Shown here in pieces: positions 5,092 through 13,165 of a stretch of 18,254 bases of DNA; positions within the stretch are counted from its first letter, which is position 1, and each line of letters starts with the position of its first letter. The notes under the pieces were generated by a model. It made no database searches. It had not been told where the DNA came from and saw only the letters and a program-made list of their open reading frames with translations. Source of the stretch: an uncultured Collinsella sp. (GTDB lineage: Bacteria; Actinomycetota; Coriobacteriia; Coriobacteriales; Coriobacteriaceae). The position numbers and the translations under genes are program-made. The stretch lies in assembly GCA_900544225.1 (NCBI GenBank), contig UQUD01000038.1, forward strand, positions 1 through 18,254, in the 5' to 3' direction.

Positions 5092-6483
5092 ATGGCATAT
5101 GACGATAGGGAGACGGGGCTGACGGTCGAGGACCGCGGCTCAAAGTTGGGTCTTCCCCAAAACCAAGATGCAGAGGCCAATGTACTGGCCGCTATGCTGC
5201 TATCGCCCGAGGTGGTCGAAGAGGCCCAGGTCGAGCTGCAGCCCGATGATTTCTACCGGCCCATTCATAAGACCATCTACACCGCGATGGTCGATATGTA
5301 CAACAGCCGCATTCCCATCGACTCCATCTCGCTGATCGATTACCTGCGAAGCATCAACAAGCTCGATGCCGTGGGCGGCGAGGCCTACATTTTGGAGCTG
5401 ATGGGTCAGACTCTGTCGCTCGTGAACTGGCAGCACCATGCCGCCATCGTTCGTCGCGATTCGATGCTGCGCGAGCTGATCGGCGCCACCAACGAGATCA
5501 ACGCGCTGGCATATAACGCCCCCACCGACACCAAAGAGGTCGTGGAGCTAGCCGAGAGCAAGCTGCTCAAGGTCACGGCACGCGAGGTCAAGTCGAGCTA
5601 CAAGACGCTGACCGAGTTTATGGTTGAGGCCTATAACGAGGCCGAGGAAGTGTGTCAGGCCGGTGGTCAGGCTGCGGGCGTGCCCACGGGCTTCCCGTCA
5701 CTCGACCGCATGCTCATGGGCTTCCGCGAGGGCCAGCTCATCATTATCGGCGCCCGCCCTGCTGTGGGTAAGACGTCGTTCGCCCTGAATCTGGCGCTCA
5801 ACGCTGCCGCTGCCGGTTATACCGTCGGCTTCTTCTCGCTGGAGATGTCGGGCAAAGAAATTGCCCAGCGTCTGATTTGCGCCTACGCCATGATCTCGAT
5901 CAGTGACTTCCGCATGGGCCGCATTAGCCCCGAGCAGTGGGCCAATATCAACGAGGCCACGCAGACCTTGTCCAAGCTCGATATTCTGATTGACGATACG
6001 CCCGGCACCACAGTGACCGAGATTCGCGCCAAGAGCCGCCGCATGCTCCATAACAAGGAGAAGGCAATCATCATCCTGGACTACCTGCAGCTGGTGAGTC
6101 CTCCGCCGGGACGCCGCTCCGAGAGCCGTACCGTCGAGGTTTCGGAGATGTCGCGTGGTCTGAAGATCATGGCCAAGGAGCTCAAGATCCCGCTCATCGC
6201 GCTGTCGCAGCTCTCGCGTCAGGTCGAATCCCGTACCGGCAAGCGCCCGCAGCTTTCCGACCTTCGTGAATCGGGCTCCATCGAGCAGGACGCCGATATC
6301 GTTATGTTCTTGGACCGCTCCGCCGACGAGGCCGAGGCCTCGCGCGACGATCGACCCGACGAGGGCGTTACGCGTATCGTCGTGGCCAAGAACCGTTCGG
6401 GCCCGATCGGCGACGTCGATCTGATGTTCCTGCCGGCATCCACCAAGTTCTATGAGCTTGATGGGGCACATGCCGAGGAGTAG
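5092..6483 (+). CDS. dnaB: Replicative DNA helicase DnaB
   Basis: A 463-residue protein of normal DnaB length. The N-terminal helical domain (about 15-120) begins PQNQDAEANVLAAMLLS and contains DDFYRPIHKTIY. The RecA-like motor has Walker A GARPAVGKTS near 220, Walker B IIILDYLQL near 326, and the SQLSRQVESR and LRESGSIEQDADIV motifs near the C-terminus. It is the hexameric 5'-3' helicase that unwinds the fork. Three in-frame ATGs lie at 5080, 5086 and 5092; the last is chosen because GAGGA lies 5 bases upstream. No intein interrupts the Walker regions. Linkage to ssb and L9 genes is widespread in bacteria. Confidence 0.97.
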   Translation: MAYDDRETGLTVEDRGSKLGLPQNQDAEANVLAAMLLSPEVVEEAQVELQPDDFYRPIHKTIYTAMVDMYNSRIPIDSISLIDYLRSINKLDAVGGEAYILELMGQTLSLVNWQHHAAIVRRDSMLRELIGATNEINALAYNAPTDTKEVVELAESKLLKVTAREVKSSYKTLTEFMVEAYNEAEEVCQAGGQAAGVPTGFPSLDRMLMGFREGQLIIIGARPAVGKTSFALNLALNAAAAGYTVGFFSLEMSGKEIAQRLICAYAMISISDFRMGRISPEQWANINEATQTLSKLDILIDDTPGTTVTEIRAKSRRMLHNKEKAIIILDYLQLVSPPPGRRSESRTVEVSEMSRGLKIMAKELKIPLIALSQLSRQVESRTGKRPQLSDLRESGSIEQDADIVMFLDRSADEAEASRDDRPDEGVTRIVVAKNRSGPIGDVDLMFLPASTKFYELDGAHAEE

Positions 6484-6510
6484 GACAGGCGCCCGTTGCA
6501 CGGGTATACT
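6482..6510 (+). promoter_or_regulatory. Candidate purA promoter
   Basis: TATACT at 6505-6510 (5 of 6 consensus positions) is preceded after 17 bases by AGGACA at 6482-6487 (4 of 6), overlapping the dnaB stop codon. Its spacer contains the inverted repeat CCCGT-TGC-ACGGG (6492-6504), a possible operator. The predicted leader before purA is about 60 bases. Confidence 0.5.
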
Positions 6511-6576
6511 GGGAATGTTTTGTGCTTCTGCGTGCCGGCGTGGCGCGTAGACAGTCCATGAATGTAAGGAGTAAAC

Positions 6577-7863
6577 ATGCCGTCAACCGTTTTGGTCGGT
6601 GCCCAGTGGGGCGATGAGGGCAAAGGTAAGATTTGCGACCTGGTCGCCGGCGACTTCGATGCCGTCGTGCGCTACTCGGGAGGCAACAACGCCGGCCACA
6701 CCATCGTCGTCAACGGCAAGAAGTACGGCCTGCACCAGGTGCCCTCCGGCATCATGTATTCCGATCACGTGTCGGTGATCGGTAACGGCTGCGTCGTCAA
6801 CCCCAAGGTTGTCCTTGAGGAGATCGACATGTTCGAGGCCGACGGCATCACCACCAAGAACCTCAAGATTAGCGGCAACGCGCATGTCATCATGCCGTAC
6901 CACATCGATCTGGATGGCGCCTTTGAGCAGAAGCTCGGCAAGAAGAACATCGGTACCACCAAGCGCGGCATTGGTCCGTGCTATCAGGACAAGATGGCCC
7001 GCATCGGCCTGCGCATGCAGGACATGCTGGACGAGGCGCTGTTCCGCGACAAGCTGGAGACCGCTCTCGCCCGCGTGAACCCCGAGCTCGAGCTCATCTA
7101 CAACCTGCCCACCTACACCGTGGACCAGATTTGCGACGAGTACCTGCCGATGGCCGAGCGCCTGCGCCCCTACATCACCGAGACGAGCCTGCTGCTCAAC
7201 AACATGATCGATGAGGGCAAGGACCTGCTGTTTGAGGGCGCCCAGGCGACGCTACTCGACATCGACCACGGCACCTATCCGTACGTGACGTCTTCCAACT
7301 GCACCGCCGGCGGCGCCATCACCGGCTCCGGCGTGGGCATGAAGAACGTCAACCGCGTGCTGGGCGTCATGAAGGCCTATATCACCCGCGTCGGTTCGGG
7401 CCCCATGCCCACCGAGCTTTCCTATGAGTCCGAGGCCGGCCACACGCTGACCGAGGAGGGCTATGAGTACGGTGTGACCACCGGTCGCCGTCGTCGCTGC
7501 GGCTGGTTCGACGGCCCCATCGCCAACTACGCCTCGCGCGTCAACGGCCTCACCGACATCGCCATGACCAAGCTCGACGTGCTTTCGGCCTTCGACACCA
7601 TTAAGGTGTGCGTGGCCTACGACGTCGATGGCGAGCGTTACACGAGCGTGCCCGAGCACCAGGTGCGCTTTGAGCATGCCAAGCCCATCTACGAGGAGCT
7701 TCCTGGCTGGAAGTGCGACATCACCGGTTGCCGCAGCTTTGACGAGCTGCCGCAGGAGGCTCAGGACTACGTGGCGTTTATCGAGGATCTGGCACACACC
7801 CGCGTGACGTTCATTGGCGTTGGCGCTGGTCGCGAGCAGATCATCAACCGATTCTGGAAGTAA
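6577..7863 (+). CDS. purA: Adenylosuccinate synthetase
   Basis: A 428-residue enzyme of normal length that joins IMP and aspartate using GTP, the first committed step to AMP, in the cytosol. The N-terminal P-loop GDEGKGK is at residues 12-18, with the catalytic Asp13 and His41 (in NNAGHT) at the same numbers as in the E. coli enzyme. The IMP-site segment TYPYVTSSNCTAGG and the GSGVG segment are present, and it ends in the family-typical REQIINRFWK. AAGGAG lies 6 bases before the ATG. purD follows after 118 bases, forming a purine block. Confidence 0.98.
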   Translation: MPSTVLVGAQWGDEGKGKICDLVAGDFDAVVRYSGGNNAGHTIVVNGKKYGLHQVPSGIMYSDHVSVIGNGCVVNPKVVLEEIDMFEADGITTKNLKISGNAHVIMPYHIDLDGAFEQKLGKKNIGTTKRGIGPCYQDKMARIGLRMQDMLDEALFRDKLETALARVNPELELIYNLPTYTVDQICDEYLPMAERLRPYITETSLLLNNMIDEGKDLLFEGAQATLLDIDHGTYPYVTSSNCTAGGAITGSGVGMKNVNRVLGVMKAYITRVGSGPMPTELSYESEAGHTLTEEGYEYGVTTGRRRRCGWFDGPIANYASRVNGLTDIAMTKLDVLSAFDTIKVCVAYDVDGERYTSVPEHQVRFEHAKPIYEELPGWKCDITGCRSFDELPQEAQDYVAFIEDLAHTRVTFIGVGAGREQIINRFWK

Positions 7864-7885
7864 TCGGGACTATTTGGTTATTGCG

Positions 7886-7927
7886 ATATACCCCTTTGCA
7901 GCCCGGACGGGCGGCCGAGGGGTATAT
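7886..7927 (+). terminator. Inverted repeat between purA and purD, possible weak terminator or attenuator
   Basis: ATATACCCCT at 7886-7895 pairs perfectly with AGGGGTATAT at 7918-7927, and inside it GCCC (7901-7904) pairs with GGGC (7909-7912). Only TTTG follows, so termination would be weak. It may partly separate purA from purD or control purD; either is inference. Confidence 0.5.
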
Positions 7928-7981
7928 TTGCTTGCAAAGGGCTCGCGCGGAGCGGGCCGTTCATCCATAGAGGAGGCACCC

Positions 7982-9274
7982 TTGAAGGCGGACACTCAAA
8001 CCATCGACATCCTGTTGTTGGGCAGCGGCGGCCGTGAGCATGCTTTGGCAGCTAAGCTCGCAGCATCACCGCGCGCCGGCAAGCTCTACATCGCGCCGGG
8101 TAACGGCGGCACCGCGAGCTGCGGCGAGAACGTTGTTCTCGACGACTGCGATCCTGCGGCCGTGGCGGCGTTTGCGCAGAGCCACGGATGCGGACTCGTG
8201 GTAATTGGCCCCGAGGCTCCGCTCGTGGCGGGGGTGCGCGCGGCGGGTATTCCCTGCTTTGGCCCGGGTGCCGAGGGCGCCCAGATGGAGGGCTCCAAGC
8301 TGTTCTCCAAGCAGCTCATGGAGCGTGCGGGCATTCCGACGGCAGCCTATGGTTCGTTTACCGACGAGGCTTCGGCTCTCGCCTACGTGCGCGAGCAGGG
8401 CGCCCCGCTGGTCGTGAAGGCCGACGGCCTTGCCGCGGGCAAGGGCGTTATCGTGGCGACCGAACTTGAGCAGGCCGAGGAGGCCGTGCGCGAGTGCTTT
8501 GGCGGCACCTTTGGCGATGCCGGCAATACCGTGGTCATCGAGGAGATGCTCGTTGGTCCCGAGTGCTCGCTGCTGGCCTTTACCGACGGCAAGACCGTGC
8601 GCCCCATGGCCACCTCGCAGGACCACAAGCGTGCGCTCGAGGGCGACAAGGGCCCCAACACCGGTGGCATGGGCGTCTACAGCCCGGTGCCCATCGTGAC
8701 CGATGAGGAGCACGCCACGATGGTGAAGGTCATGGAGCAGACCGTGGCCGAGCTCGCTGCCGAGGGTATCGACTACCGCGGCTGCCTGTACGGCGGCTTT
8801 ATGCTCACGCCTGCCGGCCCCAAGGTGCTGGAGTTCAATGCCCGCTTTGGCGACCCCGAGACGCAGGTCGTTCTGCCGCGCCTTAAGAACGACCTGGTCG
8901 AGGTCATGCTCGCCTGCGCCAACTGCGAGCTCGATCAGATTGAACTCGACTGGCGCGACGAGTGGGCCGTGGCCGTTGTCCTGACGAGTGCGGGTTATCC
9001 CGGCAGCTACGAGAAAGGCAAGGTCATTACCGGTATCGCCGATGCCGAGGCCATGGAGAACGTGACCGTGTACCACGCGGGCACTGCCGTGGTGGACGGC
9101 CAGCTCGTGACCAATGGTGGCCGCGTGCTTGCCGTGACCGCGCTGGGCGATACGTTTGAGAACGCCCGCAACCTTGCCTACGAGGCCTGCGAGAAGATTG
9201 ATTTTGAGGGCAAGACCCTGCGTCACGACATCGGCCTGCGCGCGCTGCGCGGCCGCGACGCCTGGGATGCCTAA
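7982..9274 (+). CDS. purD: Phosphoribosylamine-glycine ligase (GAR synthetase)
   Basis: A 430-residue ATP-grasp enzyme of normal length that joins 5-phosphoribosylamine and glycine, the second step of de novo purine synthesis. The N-terminal domain has GSGGREHAL at residues 14-22. The ATP-grasp core has KADGLAAGKGV, the GPNTGGMGVYSP loop and the metal-binding NARFGDPETQ. The start is a TTG at 7982, chosen because AGGAGG ends 5 bases upstream and no in-frame ATG lies nearby; extending to the open frame at 7814 would overlap purA. The NUDIX gene starts 21 bases after its stop, so they are probably co-transcribed. Confidence 0.97.
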   Translation: MKADTQTIDILLLGSGGREHALAAKLAASPRAGKLYIAPGNGGTASCGENVVLDDCDPAAVAAFAQSHGCGLVVIGPEAPLVAGVRAAGIPCFGPGAEGAQMEGSKLFSKQLMERAGIPTAAYGSFTDEASALAYVREQGAPLVVKADGLAAGKGVIVATELEQAEEAVRECFGGTFGDAGNTVVIEEMLVGPECSLLAFTDGKTVRPMATSQDHKRALEGDKGPNTGGMGVYSPVPIVTDEEHATMVKVMEQTVAELAAEGIDYRGCLYGGFMLTPAGPKVLEFNARFGDPETQVVLPRLKNDLVEVMLACANCELDQIELDWRDEWAVAVVLTSAGYPGSYEKGKVITGIADAEAMENVTVYHAGTAVVDGQLVTNGGRVLAVTALGDTFENARNLAYEACEKIDFEGKTLRHDIGLRALRGRDAWDA

Positions 9275-9295
9275 AATCCGAGAGGAATGAGACGG

Positions 9296-9991
9296 ATGGA
9301 CGAGAAGAACGAAGAGCTCGTGGACGCGCAGATCGTCGAAGAGGACAGCCGCGTGTATGGGCACGCCGAGGGCGAGCCTGGTGGCGAGGTCGCTGACGAG
9401 CCGGCGCTGGTGCTGGGCGATGACGACCCGCACGATGCCGAGCTGCACGAGAAGATTCTTTCGGAGGAGTGCGCCTGGAAGGGCAAGATCCTCGACGTCC
9501 ACCGTCTTGAGGTTGAGCTGCCCAACGGTCGCCGCAGCGCCCGCGATATCGTTCGCCATCCGGGTGCGGCGGCTGTTGTGGCACTGACCGAGAGCGGCAA
9601 GATCGTACTGGTGCGTCAGTACCGCACCGCCATCGACCGCGTGACGGTCGAGATTCCCGCCGGCAAGCTCGATCCAGGCGAGGACCCGCTCGATTGCGCC
9701 AAGCGCGAGCTGCATGAGGAGACGGGCTTTAGGGCTGGTCGCATTCGCTTTTTGACGTCGATTGTCACGTCCTGTGGTTTTTGCGATGAGATTATCCACA
9801 TCTACTTGGCTACCAAGCTCGAGTTTGATGCGCCCAACCCCGATGATGACGAGTTTGTCAACGTGGACCTGGTGCCGCTGCACGAGCTGATCGACGCCGT
9901 ACTCGACGGCAAGATCGAAGACGCCAAGACCGTCGTGGGCGCGCTTGCCTGCGACAGCATCGCACACCGCCTTGGGGGCACGGAGCTCTAG
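9296..9991 (+). CDS. NUDIX hydrolase, ADP-ribose pyrophosphatase type
   Basis: A 231-residue protein. The complete Nudix box is at about residues 123-145, from GKLDPGED through REL-HEETGF, preceded by the EIPAGK segment typical of ADP-ribose pyrophosphatases. Such enzymes cleave ADP-ribose to AMP and ribose 5-phosphate with Mg2+; exact substrate cannot be fixed from sequence. About 50 acidic, probably disordered residues precede the conserved domain and are longer than usual. The ATG at 9296 is preferred because AGAGGA lies 9 bases upstream; an ATG at 9287 directly abuts that sequence. Position after purD suggests nucleotide recycling. Confidence 0.9.
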   Translation: MDEKNEELVDAQIVEEDSRVYGHAEGEPGGEVADEPALVLGDDDPHDAELHEKILSEECAWKGKILDVHRLEVELPNGRRSARDIVRHPGAAAVVALTESGKIVLVRQYRTAIDRVTVEIPAGKLDPGEDPLDCAKRELHEETGFRAGRIRFLTSIVTSCGFCDEIIHIYLATKLEFDAPNPDDDEFVNVDLVPLHELIDAVLDGKIEDAKTVVGALACDSIAHRLGGTEL

Positions 9992-10019
9992 GTTACGCGG
10001 TTTTACCAAACCGCGTAAC
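9992..10019 (+). terminator. Strong hairpin after the NUDIX gene, terminator-like without U-run
   Basis: GTTACGCGGTTT at 9992-10003 pairs perfectly over 12 bases with AAACCGCGTAAC at 10008-10019, loop TACC. It starts directly after the NUDIX stop codon. The absence of a following U-run makes it more likely a transcript 3'-end stabiliser or repeat element than a classic terminator. Confidence 0.55.
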
Positions 10020-10032
10020 GAGTCGACGCTGC

Positions 10033-10130
10033 AAACGCCCCTAAGCGGCAATCTGCCTTTCAATCGTCGCTCGCGTACCGAAGTACGCGTCGCTCCTCTT
10101 TCAAGGCACCTTGCTCGCTTAGGGACGTTT
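10033..10130. repeat. Long imperfect hairpin element between NUDIX and ABC genes
   Basis: Nested complementary blocks run inward in order: AAACG (10033-10037) with CGTTT (10126-10130); CCCTAAGCG (10039-10047) with CGCTTAGGG (10116-10124); GCAA (10048-10051) with TTGC (10111-10114); GCCTT (10055-10059) with AAGGC (10103-10107); CGCGTAC (10072-10078) with GTACGCG (10083-10089) around CGAA. The order and nesting fold the whole 98 bases into one hairpin. It may be a mobile palindromic repeat or a structured RNA leader of the exporter. The rest of the 247-base gap shows nothing clear. Confidence 0.6.
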
Positions 10131-10238
10131 TCGCTGACGTTGCTAGAACATCGGCGTTATGTTTGTTGGGACGCTTTGTTTTCAGCCCGACCGGCTCAAC
10201 CGGATTTATCACGCTATTTATTTCTCTTCGAGGACTGC

Positions 10239-12011
10239 ATGTTTAAGAGGTTTCTTTCGTATTACAAGCCCCAGATGGGGCTTTTCTTTGCTGATACTGT
10301 TTGCGCTCTGGTGCTCGCCGCCATTGACTTGGCGTTTCCTATTATTCTGCGCAATTTGACCGGTGGGCTATTTACTCAGGGTCAGGCTGCCATTATGCAG
10401 GCGCTCGGCATGATCGCGGTGGGCTTGGTGCTGATGTATGCCGTCCGCTGCGCCTGCCGCTACTTTGTGAGCTATTGGGGTCACGTGATGGGCGCGCGCA
10501 TGGAGTCCAAAATGCGCGAGGACCTGTTCGACCAGTATGAGCGCTTTAGCTTTGCGTACTTCGACCGCAACAGCTCGGGCGACATGATGAGCCGCGTGGT
10601 CAACGACCTGTTCGATATCTGCGAGGCGGCGCATCACGTACCCGAGTGGATCATCATCTGCGGTATCGAGATTATCGGCTCGTTTGTGATCCTCTTTACC
10701 ATCGCTCCGGTGCTGGCGCTTGCCATGGCCGTGGTGACGGCGGCGTTTGCGGTCGTCATGTTTTGGCAGAACATGCGCATGCGCGAGGTCTTTAGCGACA
10801 ACCGCAAGAAGATCAGCGGCATTAATGCACAGCTGCAGGATTCGCTGGCGGGCATGCGCGTAGTCAAGAGCTTTGCCAACGAGGAGACCGAGCGCGCCAA
10901 GTTCCGTGCCTCTAACGATCGCTACCTTTCGTCCAAGGAGAACATGTATCACGCCATGGGCGTCTATACCGCGACGTATGGCCTGCTCTCGGGTGTGCTC
11001 TATGTGATCGTGGTGCTGCTGGGCGGCTGGCTGGTCGCCCAGGGACAGCTGCAGGCGGTCGATATGGCGACCTTTGCACTCTATATTTCGCTGTTCTGCA
11101 CGCCGCTCGAGACGCTCGTCAATTCGGCCGAAACGTATCAGAAGGCTATCGCCGGCTTTAAACGTATGGACGAGGTGCTCTCGACCGCGCCGGATATCCA
11201 GGACAAGCCGGGCGCTACGGATCTGCAGGTGACTGCCGGCGCCGTGGAGTATCACGACGTGTGCTTTAACTACGAGGATGTCGAGCTGGGCGAGGGCTAT
11301 GCCGACGAGCGTCCCGTTATCGACCACATGGACCTGTCTATCAAGCCCGGCCAGACCATCGCGCTGGTTGGCCCCTCGGGCGGCGGCAAGTCCACGACCT
11401 GTTCGCTGCTGCCGCGCTTTTATGACGTGGCTACCGGATCCATTAGCATCGACGGTCAGGACGTGCGCGATGTGACGCAGCAGAGCCTGCGCCGCGCCAT
11501 CGGCCTGGTGCAGCAGGATGTCTACCTGTTTGACGGTACGATTGGCGAGAACATCGCCTACGGCAAGCCGGGTGCTACGGCAGAAGAGATCTCCGAGGCG
11601 GCCCGTCGCGCCAATATCGATACCTTTATCGAATCGCTTCCGCAGGGCTACGACACCGTGGTGGGCGAGCGCGGCAGCCGTCTTTCGGGTGGTCAAAAGC
11701 AGCGCGTTGCCATCGCGCGTGTGTTCCTCAAGAACCCCAAGATCCTGATTTTGGACGAGGCGACGAGTGCTTTGGATAACGAGAGCGAGGAGGCGGTGCA
11801 GGAGTCGCTCGAAGAGCTGGCACGCGGCCGCACCACGATTATCATCGCCCACCGTCTTTCGACCATTAAGCATGCCGATGAGATTGCGACCGTTGAGCAT
11901 GGTCGCGTTATGGAGCGTGGCACGCACGAGGAGCTTCTCGCCCGTGGCGGCACCTATGCCCGTTACTATCGAATGCAGTTCGAAGGTGCGCGTGCGCACG
12001 AGCTCGACTGA
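10239..12011 (+). CDS. ABC exporter half-transporter (fused membrane and ATPase domains)
   Basis: A 590-residue protein of typical type IV exporter length. Residues about 15-310 form the six-helix membrane domain; residues about 340-580 form the ATPase with Walker A GPSGGGKS at 378-385, signature LSGGQ at 482-486, Walker B ILILDEATSALD near 502, and switch histidine in AHRLS near 538. It should work as a homodimer, or with an unlinked partner, exporting lipids, peptides or drugs; the substrate cannot be told. The ATG at 10239 is chosen because GAGGA lies just upstream and MFKRFLSYYKPQM is a normal family N-terminus; the open frame extends upstream through the hairpin element but is not protein-like. 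An unknown membrane protein gene follows after 19 bases. Confidence 0.93.
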   Translation: MFKRFLSYYKPQMGLFFADTVCALVLAAIDLAFPIILRNLTGGLFTQGQAAIMQALGMIAVGLVLMYAVRCACRYFVSYWGHVMGARMESKMREDLFDQYERFSFAYFDRNSSGDMMSRVVNDLFDICEAAHHVPEWIIICGIEIIGSFVILFTIAPVLALAMAVVTAAFAVVMFWQNMRMREVFSDNRKKISGINAQLQDSLAGMRVVKSFANEETERAKFRASNDRYLSSKENMYHAMGVYTATYGLLSGVLYVIVVLLGGWLVAQGQLQAVDMATFALYISLFCTPLETLVNSAETYQKAIAGFKRMDEVLSTAPDIQDKPGATDLQVTAGAVEYHDVCFNYEDVELGEGYADERPVIDHMDLSIKPGQTIALVGPSGGGKSTTCSLLPRFYDVATGSISIDGQDVRDVTQQSLRRAIGLVQQDVYLFDGTIGENIAYGKPGATAEEISEAARRANIDTFIESLPQGYDTVVGERGSRLSGGQKQRVAIARVFLKNPKILILDEATSALDNESEEAVQESLEELARGRTTIIIAHRLSTIKHADEIATVEHGRVMERGTHEELLARGGTYARYYRMQFEGARAHELD

Positions 12012-12030
12012 TTGATATGACAGGAAGTTT

Positions 12031-12996
12031 ATGGCTGACAAGAACCCTTTGACTCCGGAAGAAGTGACGGAGTTATTCTCCGAAATCGATGCATCCGGCG
12101 TCTTGGATCCCACGCTCGCCAAAAAGCGTACCGAGCGCATGCGTGAGAAGGAGGCTGCGGCCAAGCGCGGTGACAAAGCGGCGCTAGCGCAGCTGCGCAG
12201 CGAGGACCGCGCGAGCCAGGCAAAACATATCGACCCGCTGTCCGAGGACGATCCTTCGGGCTCGCAGGTGAGCCATACCATTACGAAGACCGCGATGGCC
12301 GTGGTCATCGGTATTTTGGTGCTGATCGTGGGCATGCAGATCGGCTACGGCGTGATGCGCCGTCTGAATACCGCCAACCTGTCCGAGAGCGTTTTGGTTG
12401 ATACCGTTTCTACAGCGCTCAAGGGTGGACTTGAATGGGGCAACGGCTTTACGCAGTTCCCGCTCGACTTTACCGTCGATGAAGCCGATGAACGCACGGG
12501 CACGGTCGAGGTGACGGTGTTGGACACATCGTCTGCCAACGAGCTCGAGCTGCTGTCCAACGGGCAGATTCAGGCCGCGGCGCTTGCGACCAACGCGTTG
12601 CTCAACGATAAGATCGACCGCGTGGTGTATAACGTTCACGCCTATATCGACGAGGATAGCAACATTCAGCACGATTCCTTCTTTGGCATGTTCCCCGCGC
12701 GCGGCCACCAGAGCGCCATTTTGACGTTCGTGTGGACCAAGAGCTCATCCAACGCCACGAGTATCGACTGGAAGATGCGTATCGTGAGCATGGATGACAC
12801 CATCGCCGAGCGCATTCAGAAGCAGGTGAACTCGGTGTCGTCGTTGATTGAGGACCCGGTGGTGAGCCAGACCAAGATTGACGAGGAAAAGACCGAGCGT
12901 GACCTGGAGCATCGTCTGCATGGCCGCGAGATTTTCCGCGGCGGCAAGCCCGATCGCACACCGTCCGAACTGCTGGAGCAGGACAAGAAAAAATAA
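12031..12996 (+). CDS. Unknown single-pass membrane protein
   Basis: A 321-residue protein I do not recognise. Residues 1-80 are charged and probably cytoplasmic, with a basic/acidic helix-forming stretch (about 28-60). One hydrophobic segment lies at about 87-108. Residues about 115-280 look like a folded alpha/beta domain that would be outside the membrane, and the last 40 residues are highly charged, ending in DKKK. There is no signal peptidase site and only the one membrane segment. AGGAAG precedes the ATG. The 19-base gap after the ABC exporter and the shared terminator downstream suggest one transcript, so it may assist that exporter; this is inference. Confidence 0.8.
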   Translation: MADKNPLTPEEVTELFSEIDASGVLDPTLAKKRTERMREKEAAAKRGDKAALAQLRSEDRASQAKHIDPLSEDDPSGSQVSHTITKTAMAVVIGILVLIVGMQIGYGVMRRLNTANLSESVLVDTVSTALKGGLEWGNGFTQFPLDFTVDEADERTGTVEVTVLDTSSANELELLSNGQIQAAALATNALLNDKIDRVVYNVHAYIDEDSNIQHDSFFGMFPARGHQSAILTFVWTKSSSNATSIDWKMRIVSMDDTIAERIQKQVNSVSSLIEDPVVSQTKIDEEKTERDLEHRLHGREIFRGGKPDRTPSELLEQDKKK

Positions 12997-13002
12997 GACG
13001 CC

Positions 13003-13042
13003 ATCATCCCGCGTGAGCCACAAGCCCCGCGGGATGATTTTT
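13003..13042 (+). terminator. Intrinsic terminator after the ABC exporter pair
   Basis: ATCATCCCGCG at 13003-13013 pairs perfectly with CGCGGGATGAT at 13028-13038 around a 14-base loop, followed by TTTTT ending at 13042. It begins 6 bases after the stop of the unknown membrane protein gene. Confidence 0.92.
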
Positions 13043-13065
13043 CTGGGACGGGGATTAAAAAACAT

Positions 13066-13083
13066 TATGCATAGAAAGTCATA
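13066..13083 (+). promoter_or_regulatory. ARG-box-like sequence upstream of carA
   Basis: TATGCATAGAAAGTCATA matches 12 of the 14 specified positions of the E. coli ARG-box pattern tnTGnATwwwwATnCAna. It lies at the edge of an AT-rich stretch (13054-13116) that also has a direct repeat CATTTCG at 13089-13095 and 13100-13106. Arginine repressor control of carAB is widespread, but the second box usually found 2-3 bases away is only weakly matched here. Confidence 0.45.
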
Positions 13084-13133
13084 ATTATCATTTCGTAAAC
13101 ATTTCGATGAAATTAACGCCATGAGGCATGCTT

Positions 13134-13149
13134 GCGGTTACAATACCGC
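13134..13149 (+). promoter_or_regulatory. Candidate carA -10 box inside a small inverted repeat
   Basis: TACAAT at 13139-13144 matches the -10 consensus at 5 of 6 positions and is framed by GCGGT (13134-13138) and ACCGC (13145-13149). No good -35 box lies at the right distance, so the promoter would need activation or lie elsewhere in the AT-rich stretch upstream. Confidence 0.35.
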
Positions 13150-13165
13150 GAGGCCTAACTACACA

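Noticed and set aside
8066..10063. A 665-codon open frame on the minus strand opposite purD and the NUDIX gene
   Set aside because: It lies antisense to two clear genes, has no family motifs, and reflects the GC-rich codon use of the real genes. The same applies to long antisense frames at 3110-4879, 10368-12335, 14539-16437 and 16522-17955.
9945..10238. N-terminal extension of the ABC exporter
   Set aside because: The frame is open, but it overlaps the NUDIX gene and crosses two strong hairpins; the ATG at 10239 has a ribosome binding site and a normal family N-terminus.
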